From positions 35,287 through 99,286 of the forward strand of contig SVOT01000006.1 of NCBI GenBank assembly GCA_015066225.1: DNA of 64,000 nt. Direction: 5' to 3'. The notes beneath the pieces are model-generated. The model was not told the DNA's origin. It did no database searches and was given only the letters and a program-made list of their open reading frames with translations. This document shows positions 52,751 through 60,645 of the stretch, piece after piece (positions within the stretch are counted from its first letter, which is position 1; every line of letters begins with the position of its first letter). The position numbers were made by a program, and so were the translations under genes. The DNA is from Oscillospiraceae bacterium. GTDB taxonomy: Bacteria; Bacillota; Clostridia; Oscillospirales; Acutalibacteraceae.

Positions 52751-52805
52751 ATTATTTGGAAAGAGAAAATGAAATGATTTGCAATCAATGTCTACTTAAT
52801 ATATA

Positions 52806-52860
52806 ACACGACAATGTTGTGTAAATTTCACAACTTTGTGAACAATTTGTAAACAAATTG
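52806..52860. other. Three consecutive short hairpins
   Basis: ACACGAC/GTTGTGT (52806-52822), TTCAC/GTGAA (52827-52842) and CAATTTGT/ACAAATTG (52843-52860) are spaced by 0-4 bases in AT-rich DNA. On the plus strand a possible promoter (TTGCAA, 17 bp, TATAAC) precedes them and a T-run follows the third. Possible small RNA or 3' UTR; weak evidence. Confidence 0.4.
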
Positions 52861-52878
52861 GGATTTTTAGGTGTTTTT

Positions 52879-53421
52879 TCAATATTTTTGTCTTTTTTCG
52901 ATGTTTGAATCAATTTCTGCGAGAAAATCTTTTCTTTTTTGAGAAACAATTTTGCTCAGCTCAACGTTAACTGCTTTTGAATTTTTCACACCGTGAATTC
53001 TTACGTACCCACCATTATAATTGATGGTAAAATAGCCTGTTTTTACTATAATTGAAAGAGCGTGAAAAAATCCTCCTACATTTTCACGGGAATGCCAATA
53101 GCCCACGTGTAAAAGATCTGGTATATCCACTTTTTCACGAGCATCTGAAACGTTGATAATATCACCCAAGGGAATAACAAGTGATTCCGAAAAGTGTCGT
53201 TTTATATATAAGTTTTTATTGTCACATTCCATAATAACATTTGGCACAGTTAGTCTGAAAACAAACCGCAAAGCCAACAAAACACATATCATCGCAAATA
53301 CACGGTCATATAAATCAGATGCGAGAGCCGTTCCGATTATACCACGCAACAACACGCACAACGCCACACCCAAGGGGGCAATTACAAAAATTGCATTCTC
53401 TCTTTTAGCGATAACTCTCAT
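52879..53421 (-). CDS. Small membrane protein with PH-like domain
   Basis: 180 residues with two N-terminal membrane helices (about 12-32 and 38-57) and a soluble, beta-rich C-terminal part that resembles bacterial PH-like domains (VIPLGDIINVSDAR, GGYVRIHGV). Architecture parallels the YcxB-like neighbour on the same strand but the sequences are not closely alike. The ATG at 53421 is eight bases after GAGGAG; a GTG three codons upstream is possible. Function unknown. Confidence 0.7.
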   Translation of the reverse strand: MRVIAKRENAIFVIAPLGVALCVLLRGIIGTALASDLYDRVFAMICVLLALRFVFRLTVPNVIMECDNKNLYIKRHFSESLVIPLGDIINVSDAREKVDIPDLLHVGYWHSRENVGGFFHALSIIVKTGYFTINYNGGYVRIHGVKNSKAVNVELSKIVSQKRKDFLAEIDSNIEKRQKY

Positions 53422-53540
53422 AAACCTCACTCCTCAATAAGAATTATACTGTTTTATTATTTAAAATTCAATAGTAGCGTGACTTTTAACATCAGATGTG
53501 ATATTATATATATTATAATTGTATAGACCAAGGAGTTTTT

Positions 53541-55694
53541 ATGGATATTTTAAAGATTTTGCAAACAGAATTTTCGGTCAGCGAATTTCATATTAAAAAC
53601 ATTGTTGACCTTATTGACGACGGTAACACAATCCCCTTTATTGCCCGATACAGAAAAGAGATGACAGGCTCCTGCGATGACCAGAAGCTAAGGGAAATAA
53701 ACGACAGATTAACTTATCTTCGCAACCTTGAAAAAAGAAAAGACGAGGTGCTTTCTTCCATTGAAGAGCAGGGCAAGCTCACAGATGAAATCTCTGCCGC
53801 TGTAGCCGCCGCAATCACTCTTGCCGAGGTTGAGGATATCTACCGCCCATACAAGCAAAAAAGAAAAACACGTGCTTCTGTGGCTAAAGAAAAAGGGCTT
53901 GAGCCTCTTGCAGAATTGCTATTCTCCTTCACCCTAAGCGGTGCAGACCTCAACGAAATCGCATCAGAATACGTCAACCCCGAAAAAGGTGTTGAAACAG
54001 CTGAGGATGCGTTACAGGGTGCCTCCGATATTATTGCAGAATACATTTCAGACGCCCCTGAGGGAAGGCGTGTCTTAAAAGACCTTATAGAAAAACGTGG
54101 CTTGATAAAGTCTGTTGCAAAAACAGAAGACGACAGCGTTTATGCTATGTATTACGACTACTCCGAGCCCGTATCAAAAATTCCTTCTCACAGAATACTT
54201 GCCATCAACCGTGGCGAGAAAGAGGGATTTTTGAAGGTTTCTGTTGAAATAGAGGAAGATACCGCTTTAATGCTTCTTAACAAGCTGTTTATTAAGGAAG
54301 GATCATCTTCAACAGATTTCTGCAAGGCGGCGGCAAAAGACAGCTTTGAAAGACTCATTTTCCCTTCCCTTGAAAGAGAAACAAGAAGCACCTTAACAGA
54401 AAAGGCAGACGAGCAGGCGATTAAAATGTTCGGCTCAAACCTGAAGCCTCTTTTAATGCAACCGCCAATTAAGGGCAAAACAGTTCTCGCTGTTGACCCT
54501 GCATACAGAACCGGTTGCAAGCTTGCTGTTGTAAACGCAAACAGCCGTGTTCTTTTCACAGGTGTTATTTACCCCACACCGCCCCAATCAAAAATTGCCG
54601 AATCCGAGAAAATAATTTTGCAATTAATTGACAAATATCAGATAGACTGCATTTCAATCGGTAACGGAACTGCAAGCAAGGAAAGTGAAATATTCATTGC
54701 AGATACAATAAAGAAATCAACTCGACCCGTGTCATATATGGTGGTTAACGAGGCAGGCGCCTCTGTTTATTCAGCATCAAAGCTGGGAGCAGAGGAATTC
54801 CCCGAATTTGACGTTTCGGTGCGTTCGGCGGTTTCTATTGCAAGAAGACTTCAGGATCCTCTTTCTGAGCTTGTAAAAATCGAGCCCAAGAGCATAGGTG
54901 TTGGTCAATATCAGCACGACGTTGCACCTGCACGTCTCGAGGAGTCCTTATCGGGTGTTGTTGAGGATTGCGTAAACTCTGTTGGCGTTGACCTTAACAC
55001 AGCTTCGGTTTCATTGCTTAAATATATCTCAGGTGTAACATCTGCAACGGCGAAAAACATTGTAGCCTTCCGCGAAGAAAACAGTGGCTTTTCCTCACGT
55101 GCCGAGCTCAAAAAGGTTAAGGGTCTTGGCCCTAAGGCATATCAGCAATGTGCCGGCTTCCTCAGAATCCCCGGCGGCAAAACGCCTCTTGACAACACGG
55201 GTGTTCATCCCGAAAGCTACGATGCCGCAAAGAAGCTTCTTGAATTATTCGGTTATTCTCAAAAGGACGTTGCAAACAACGGTGCTTTGGGAATCGGCTC
55301 AAAGGTGCAGGAATACGGTCTTAATAAAGCGGCCGAGGAATGCGGTATCGGAACACCCACCCTTATTGATATCATCTCTGAGCTTGAAAAGCCCGGCAGG
55401 GATATCCGTGACGAGCTCCCCAAGCCCATGCTCAGAACAGACGTTATGGATATGAATGACCTGCGCGAAGGTATGGAGCTCACGGGAACTGTGCGAAACG
55501 TTATTGACTTTGGCGTTTTCGTTGATATCGGCGTTCATCAGGACGGTCTTGTTCACATTTCGCAAATTTGCGACAAATACATTAAACACCCCTCCGAGGT
55601 ATTAAAGGTTGGCGAGGTTGTAAAGGTGAAGGTTCTCTCCGTTGAACCCCAGAAAAAAAGAATTTCTCTTACAATGAAGGGCGTTCAACAATAA
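53541..55694 (+). CDS. tex: RNA-binding transcriptional accessory protein Tex
   Basis: Conserved nucleic-acid-binding protein with an N-terminal HTH-like region, a YqgF-like RNase H fold (about 320-450; AVDPAYRTGCKLAVV), helix-hairpin-helix motifs (SSRAELKKVKGLGPKAYQQC) and a C-terminal S1 domain (from GMELTGTVRNVIDFG). Length 717 is typical. AAGGAG precedes the ATG. It stands alone; the next gene downstream has its own promoter. Confidence 0.96.
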   Translation: MDILKILQTEFSVSEFHIKNIVDLIDDGNTIPFIARYRKEMTGSCDDQKLREINDRLTYLRNLEKRKDEVLSSIEEQGKLTDEISAAVAAAITLAEVEDIYRPYKQKRKTRASVAKEKGLEPLAELLFSFTLSGADLNEIASEYVNPEKGVETAEDALQGASDIIAEYISDAPEGRRVLKDLIEKRGLIKSVAKTEDDSVYAMYYDYSEPVSKIPSHRILAINRGEKEGFLKVSVEIEEDTALMLLNKLFIKEGSSSTDFCKAAAKDSFERLIFPSLERETRSTLTEKADEQAIKMFGSNLKPLLMQPPIKGKTVLAVDPAYRTGCKLAVVNANSRVLFTGVIYPTPPQSKIAESEKIILQLIDKYQIDCISIGNGTASKESEIFIADTIKKSTRPVSYMVVNEAGASVYSASKLGAEEFPEFDVSVRSAVSIARRLQDPLSELVKIEPKSIGVGQYQHDVAPARLEESLSGVVEDCVNSVGVDLNTASVSLLKYISGVTSATAKNIVAFREENSGFSSRAELKKVKGLGPKAYQQCAGFLRIPGGKTPLDNTGVHPESYDAAKKLLELFGYSQKDVANNGALGIGSKVQEYGLNKAAEECGIGTPTLIDIISELEKPGRDIRDELPKPMLRTDVMDMNDLREGMELTGTVRNVIDFGVFVDIGVHQDGLVHISQICDKYIKHPSEVLKVGEVVKVKVLSVEPQKKRISLTMKGVQQ

Positions 55695-55708
55695 AAATAA
55701 AATTATTA

Positions 55709-55737
55709 GTGACAAACACATTTCTTTATGTTATACT
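55709..55737 (+). promoter_or_regulatory. Promoter of the gene at 55780
   Basis: GTGACA (55709-55714), 17-bp spacer, TATACT (55732-55737), 42 bp before the start. Confidence 0.6.
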
Positions 55738-55779
55738 ATCTTGGATGTTTAAATTTCTAAAGATTGCGAGGTACTTTAA

Positions 55780-56661
55780 GTGCTTGAACTCAATTATGCT
55801 CTCGGCCAGATTATGAAAGGCATTGACAGCAAAATAACAGAATTAGGCTTCCGCCCGGAATACCCTAACGGCGTGTTCCCGCCCGAGCTCCCCATTGAGG
55901 TTGACGGCGATAAATCAATTATTATGTATCGCGGTGAAAAGGGCAGAATCAGAATTGTTCACGAAAGCGAAAAGCTCTCCCTTTTCTGTGCAAAAGCAGA
56001 TGAAGAAGATTGTCCGGATGACGATATGCCCAGACTTTCTCTTTCACTTCTTGATCTTGAAACCTTTAACGATAAAGACCTTAAATACATCTGTGGCGAA
56101 TACAATGAGGCTTTCGATAAGAAATTCTCTCAAAAGGCTGCTCACAGCGGCAAAAAAATGCCCACCCCCGTTTCAAGGTCACAGGCTAAAAGCGGTGCTC
56201 TTGCATACGACGCTAATACTCTTGGTAGCCGTTTCACAACAATTTATCCCGAGCTTCGCGACGAATATAAAAACAACCTTGAGCTTTACGGCGAATTCCT
56301 TGCAGAGGATTTCTTTGTAAACCACGGTAACAAATACGTTATTGATACAATTCGTGAAAACGACAAAATCAAAATGCGTAAGCTCTTCAATCTTCTTAAC
56401 GATATCTACGAAGACGGCACAAACGACACACAGAGCCTTGTAGCGGTTACAATTCTTGGCTCTACGCTTTCAGAAAACCCCGATTTGTTTGATATTGCAA
56501 AAGAGCATTTCAGCGAAACAATGGCTGAGCCTGTAACCGAAATCACACAGTACCTTTCAAAAAGCAAGAGTGCGAGAATGCGTCTTGCAAACCCGCCACT
56601 TTACAAGCCTAAAAAAGAAAAGAAAAAAGGTATGTTTTCTTCAATGTTAGGTATGCAATAA
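55780..56661 (+). CDS. Unrecognised cytoplasmic protein
   Basis: 293 residues starting at GTG 55780 with GCGAGGT upstream. Two parts: an N-terminal alpha/beta region to about residue 110 and a helical C-terminal region (about 150-270) followed by a lysine-rich tail ending KKEKKKGMFSSMLGMQ. No signal peptide or membrane helix. I do not recognise a family. The region between, GKKMPTPVSRSQ, looks like a flexible linker. The acidic N-terminal half and basic tail might indicate a nucleic-acid or membrane contact, but nothing fixes this. A structured repeat begins just after the stop. Confidence 0.75.
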   Translation: MLELNYALGQIMKGIDSKITELGFRPEYPNGVFPPELPIEVDGDKSIIMYRGEKGRIRIVHESEKLSLFCAKADEEDCPDDDMPRLSLSLLDLETFNDKDLKYICGEYNEAFDKKFSQKAAHSGKKMPTPVSRSQAKSGALAYDANTLGSRFTTIYPELRDEYKNNLELYGEFLAEDFFVNHGNKYVIDTIRENDKIKMRKLFNLLNDIYEDGTNDTQSLVAVTILGSTLSENPDLFDIAKEHFSETMAEPVTEITQYLSKSKSARMRLANPPLYKPKKEKKKGMFSSMLGMQ

Positions 56662-56670
56662 CCCAAAAGC

Positions 56671-56900
56671 GGATGTAAAAAAGCACAGACCATATAAAAC
56701 CGGATATAGCACACAAGGGTTCTGCAGGTATTAAGCCTGTAGAACCCTTTAAAAATATCAAAACCATTAAATTGATAGAATAAATATATTTTATACTACG
56801 AACAAGCTTCGCCACTCGACGTACCTCTGTACGCCTTCGGGCAAGCAAAACCAAGTACGAAGCCTTGGTTTTGCTCAGCTTGTCCGTTCTGCATCTTTTT
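56671..56900 (+). repeat. Structured dispersed repeat, copy 1
   Basis: Begins ~10 bp after the upstream stop with TGTAAAAAAGCACAGACC. Then comes a hairpin GGGTTCTGCAGG/CCTGTAGAACCC (56717-56747) with T's, acting as a terminator. A three-helix unit follows: P1 ACGAACAAGC/GCTTGTCCGT (56798-56807, 56878-56887), P2 CGTAC-CTCT-GTACG (56820-56833) and P3 AGCAAAACCAAG/CTTGGTTTTGCT (56844-56875). It ends CTGCATCTTTTTTCC. Copy 2 is at 63624-63845. Confidence 0.85.
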
Positions 56901-56938
56901 TCCTCTCCACTTTTTATATACCATATTATATATAACAA

Positions 56939-56967
56939 AAACTCCATCCGAAAATCGGATGGAGTTT
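56939..56967. terminator. Terminator of the cohesin-like protein gene
   Basis: Stem AAACTCCATCCGA/TCGGATGGAGTTT with a 3-base loop, A-rich on the minus-strand exit side; 30 bp after the stop. Confidence 0.85.
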
Positions 56968-56997
56968 AAATTTTAAAACAAACTTGCGATTTTGTTA

Positions 56998-58077
56998 TTA
57001 AACTGTTTCTTTTTTCTTTCTTGTAAGAACAAATGCGGCAGAAGCTGCTACGCAAACTGTTGCTGCAAGAGCAATACCAACGTCGCCTGTTTCCTCTGAA
57101 CCTGAGGAAGAGCCCTGAGCTGTTGTGTCGAGGTTGGGAGCTGCTGCTGTTGTATCTGTAACATCAGCGGGACCGTCATCGGGACCAAAAAGGTCTTTGA
57201 AGAACTGAATGATTTTGTTAAGCAAATCTTCGAGCATTCCGAAGTCGAAGCCGAGGCTTTCAAGGAACTGCTGGAACATATCGGAAATATCGATGTTGTC
57301 GTCGATAAGCATTTCGATGATGTCTGTAAGTTCTGCGTTACCGAAGAGATTGATTATTGCATCTGCCCAATCACCGAATGTAACATTGTTACCTGCGAGC
57401 ATATCTCTGATAAGCTGAAGAAGTGCGTTGATGCCCTCTGATGTGGAGCCATCGCCCTCACCTTCACCATCAAGTCCGCCACCTGTTGAATCACCGGTTG
57501 TTGCGGGAGGTGTGTTTTCGGGATAGTTAAAAGTTATTGTTTTATTTTCAACACTGATTGTTGAAGCAACGTCGTTAGCATCGTTGCCGTCATCTGTGAG
57601 GAACTCATCAAGATAAAGGTCAACTACTGTTTCAGTCTTTGTGGTATCGATTACGTTGAATGTGATAAAGAAAAGGTCTTTAGCAGATTTCTTTGTAACA
57701 CCATCGCTTGATACCCAACCGAAAGCATATTCGCTGTTCGAGCCACTCTTGAAACCGCTAACGGGCATACCGTTGAAGTAGGGAGTGAAGTTATCTTCTG
57801 CATCCAACCAGCCTGCGGCACCTGCATCTGCAACTGCGAGAACTGTGGGGTCAAAAGAAACATAGAGGTTAACACCGGTGAGTTTCTTTACTGCAGGAGC
57901 TTTAACCACGAGTGTGAAGGTTGTTTCTTCAACTGCGGTTACTGCTGATGCGTTTTCGTCATAATCGCCTTCAAGGACTCTTGTTGCGAGACCGGGATCA
58001 GACGCCGCCAAACTCATCGGTGCCAGACTGATACAGATGAGTAAAGCTGAAAGAAAAATCGCAAGAATTTTTTTCAT
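56998..58077 (-). CDS. Secreted, cell-wall-anchored protein with cohesin-like domain
   Basis: 359 residues: signal peptide (1-24, ending SLAA), a beta-rich domain (about 35-190) resembling cohesin type folds (LYVSFDPTVLAVADAG, then YAFGWVSSDGVT), a G/E/D-rich linker, a helical segment (about 225-310), and a C terminus with TGD, a hydrophobic helix and RKKKETV, the layout of a sortase substrate though the pentapeptide is not classic LPXTG. It may hold dockerin-bearing or other surface proteins, but the cohesin assignment is by pattern only. It has a strong promoter and an ~85-base leader with a hairpin ATAAGTG/CACTTAT. Confidence 0.78.
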   Translation of the reverse strand: MKKILAIFLSALLICISLAPMSLAASDPGLATRVLEGDYDENASAVTAVEETTFTLVVKAPAVKKLTGVNLYVSFDPTVLAVADAGAAGWLDAEDNFTPYFNGMPVSGFKSGSNSEYAFGWVSSDGVTKKSAKDLFFITFNVIDTTKTETVVDLYLDEFLTDDGNDANDVASTISVENKTITFNYPENTPPATTGDSTGGGLDGEGEGDGSTSEGINALLQLIRDMLAGNNVTFGDWADAIINLFGNAELTDIIEMLIDDNIDISDMFQQFLESLGFDFGMLEDLLNKIIQFFKDLFGPDDGPADVTDTTAAAPNLDTTAQGSSSGSEETGDVGIALAATVCVAASAAFVLTRKKKETV

Positions 58078-58161
58078 TTATATCTTCCTTTACTAGAAAT
58101 TGCGGAAAACCTACCGCCCGATAAGTGAGCATAGTTATAGCGACACTTATAAACTAAAATG

Positions 58162-58190
58162 ATTATATTACAAACAAGCCGCAAAGTCAA
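58162..58190 (-). promoter_or_regulatory. Promoter of the cohesin-like protein gene
   Basis: TTGACT (58185-58190), 17-bp spacer, TATAAT (58162-58167). Confidence 0.82.
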
Positions 58191-58326
58191 TAGAAATTTT
58201 GTTTTTATAGTATTGTTTTTACTATTATTTTCACGACCTGTAAACGCCCGAAAACCTTGATTCTATAAGGCTTTCAGCCTATTCCGTCATTTTACACAAA
58301 ATATCTTCGTTTTTTTGTACACCAAA

Positions 58327-60645
58327 TCATTTTAATCTGAGAGCAGATTTTATCTCAAGCAGATTTTCGTCCCCCGTGTAATTACGCAAATCCGCGGTTA
58401 ATCTTTTCAACAGTTCAACCCTCTTACTTTCGGGAAGATTTTCGTTAAGGTTATCCGTAACCGGCAACGCAAACATTCCCAAGGAACAGCATTCAGATAA
58501 TTTTTCAGGTATCATTTTTATCGCTTTGCCGTTAACGGTGCGTTTTGTGAAGCTGCAGTTTTTATCACACAAATGGCATATATACCCGCTGTCTTCAAAA
58601 GGCATTGGCGGATTTTTCTCACACGGAGTGCGTGAGGTCAATGCACCTGTCGGGCAAACGCTGACACAGGCACCGCATGAAACGCACTTGCTTTCACCAA
58701 GGGGCAAATCAAAGGCGCTCACGGGTAATGTGCCGAAGCCCCTGCCAAAAAGACCCAGATTTTCAGTTTTGGAAACCTCACGGCAAGCCCTTACGCATTG
58801 GGCACAAAGCAAGCATTTGTTGTTATCACGCACGATAAACGGGTGGCTTTTATCCTTAGGGTATTGCCTTGATTTACCGCTAATGGCATTATCTGACGCG
58901 TCATATTTACGCATAAGAGGTAAGAGCTCACATGAATAAACGGCAGAGCAACCGCATTCAAGACAGCGTGAGGCCTCCCTTAATGCCTGCTCACGCGTAA
59001 ATGTGATTGCAACCTCATCAAAGCTCGTCTTTCTTAAATCAGCATCAAGGAGCTTTATCTTCTCGCCTGCTATTTCGGGTGTGCCTGCAAGGATTGCGGG
59101 GTCAAAGCTCTTGTTAACCGAATATGCCGGCAATTCTGCACAGAATATTTCGCCTTTTATGTAGCAATCAATCGCCCGGGCGGCATTCTTTCCGCCGGAA
59201 ATGGCTTTTATTGCAATATCGGGGCCCTTATTTATAACGTCGCCTGCAGCAAAAACGCCGTCAACAGACGTCATAAACGTTCTTTCGTCAACAGCAACAG
59301 TTGCTTTGGGTGTGGTTTCAACGGTATCTGTAACGCTGCCCTCAACCCTCTGACCAATAGCAGAAATAACCGTGTCACATTCGAGCACGCTTAAATCACC
59401 GGGAATGGGCTCAGGCTTTCTTCTGCCCGAAGCATCTGCTTCGCCCAGCCTCATATTCTGAACCTTCAACCCGACGGCACAGCCGTTTTCACACACAACC
59501 TCAACAGGTGATGCAAGAAAACGGAACTCAACACCCTCAGCTCTGGCATCACGTATTTCTTCAACCTCTGCAGGCATTTCTTTTTCTGTTCTGCGATACA
59601 CAAGTGTAACACACTCTGCACCAAGGCGCACAGCAGTTCTGACCGCATCAATAGCGGTGTTGCCGCCACCTACAACGCAGACCTTTTTTCCGATTATATC
59701 CTTTTTGCCAACAGCGACATCATACAAGAAATCTATTCCGCCGAGAACACCTTTGGCATCATCACCCGCGCAACCCAGCTTCATTGAAGACCAAGCACCG
59801 ATTCCTACAAAAACAGCATCGTATTCTTTTTTCAATGTGCCGATTGTAAAATCCTTGCCAAGGCGCTTGCTATATAAAAGCTCAACGCCCATTGCGGCGA
59901 TGCTTTCAATTTCTTTATCAAGAATTTTCTTAGGAAGTCGATATTCGGGTATGCCGTATCTGAGCATACCGCCCGCCTTCTCCTGTGCTTCAAAAACAGT
60001 TACTTTATAGCCCTTGAGAGCAAGAAAATATGCACAGGAAAGCCCCGCAGGGCCTGCACCCACGACAGCAACCCTTTTGTTGTTACAGGGGTCACAAGGA
60101 GGTATATAATCCATATATGAATCTGCCGCAAATCTTTTGAGAGCACAGATAGAAACAGCCCCCTCAAGGTGTTGTCTTCTGCATTTTGCCTCACAGGGGT
60201 GTGGGCACACTCTGCCTATTGATGCGGGCAACGGATTATCCTTTTTTATTATTTCAAGGGCTTTCTTTTCTTCGCCGTTGGCTATAAGGCCCACGTACGC
60301 CTGAATATCCTGATGAGTAGGGCAAGCCATATAACAGGGAGCTTTGCAGTCGCCCGCATGGTCAGACATAATAAGCGACAACGTCGCTTTTCTGCTTTTT
60401 TCAATTTCGGGTGTGTGTGTTAAAATACGCATACCCTCGCTGACAGTTACCGAGCAGGCTCTCAACGGTCTTCTGCTACCCTCCACCTCGACAATGCAAA
60501 GACCGCAGCCACCGTAGCTTTCGAGCTCTTTATTGTGGCATAAATGGGGTATGTAGGTTCCGCTTTCAAGAATGTTGTCAAGAAGCGTCTTTTCTGTATC
60601 GGCAAGATAGCTATTACCGTTTATAACAATATTCACTTTGCTCAT
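58327..60645 (-). CDS. Stn-type subunit: [2Fe-2S], GltD-like flavoprotein and ferredoxin fusion
   Basis: A 772-residue fusion. N-terminal NuoG-like [2Fe-2S] domain with cysteines in PHLCHN, GGCGLC and LRACS; a GltD/NfnB-like module with CKAPCYMACPTHQD and CPHPCEAKC, FAD loop VAVVGAGPAGLSC (about 192-204) and NADPH-type loop VCVVGGGNTAID followed by YRRTEKEMPA; and a C-terminal ferredoxin part with CLLCAQCVRAC and CVSCGACVSVC. Together with the NuoF- and NuoE-like genes, overlapped by 4 bp each, it matches the layout of the Stn transhydrogenase complex (NADH, ferredoxin and NADP). It is not glutamate synthase, since no large subunit is near. The reaction direction is not known here. Confidence 0.85.
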   Translation of the reverse strand: MSKVNIVINGNSYLADTEKTLLDNILESGTYIPHLCHNKELESYGGCGLCIVEVEGSRRPLRACSVTVSEGMRILTHTPEIEKSRKATLSLIMSDHAGDCKAPCYMACPTHQDIQAYVGLIANGEEKKALEIIKKDNPLPASIGRVCPHPCEAKCRRQHLEGAVSICALKRFAADSYMDYIPPCDPCNNKRVAVVGAGPAGLSCAYFLALKGYKVTVFEAQEKAGGMLRYGIPEYRLPKKILDKEIESIAAMGVELLYSKRLGKDFTIGTLKKEYDAVFVGIGAWSSMKLGCAGDDAKGVLGGIDFLYDVAVGKKDIIGKKVCVVGGGNTAIDAVRTAVRLGAECVTLVYRRTEKEMPAEVEEIRDARAEGVEFRFLASPVEVVCENGCAVGLKVQNMRLGEADASGRRKPEPIPGDLSVLECDTVISAIGQRVEGSVTDTVETTPKATVAVDERTFMTSVDGVFAAGDVINKGPDIAIKAISGGKNAARAIDCYIKGEIFCAELPAYSVNKSFDPAILAGTPEIAGEKIKLLDADLRKTSFDEVAITFTREQALREASRCLECGCSAVYSCELLPLMRKYDASDNAISGKSRQYPKDKSHPFIVRDNNKCLLCAQCVRACREVSKTENLGLFGRGFGTLPVSAFDLPLGESKCVSCGACVSVCPTGALTSRTPCEKNPPMPFEDSGYICHLCDKNCSFTKRTVNGKAIKMIPEKLSECCSLGMFALPVTDNLNENLPESKRVELLKRLTADLRNYTGDENLLEIKSALRLK

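Noticed and set aside
58078..58160. c-di-GMP or preQ1 riboswitch before the cohesin-like gene
   Set aside because: A hairpin is present but none of the conserved aptamer bases of these classes could be matched.
58327..60645. Glutamate synthase small subunit or NfnB alone
   Set aside because: No GltB or NfnA neighbour; the extra NuoG-like and ferredoxin parts and the NuoE/NuoF partners indicate a transhydrogenase-type complex.
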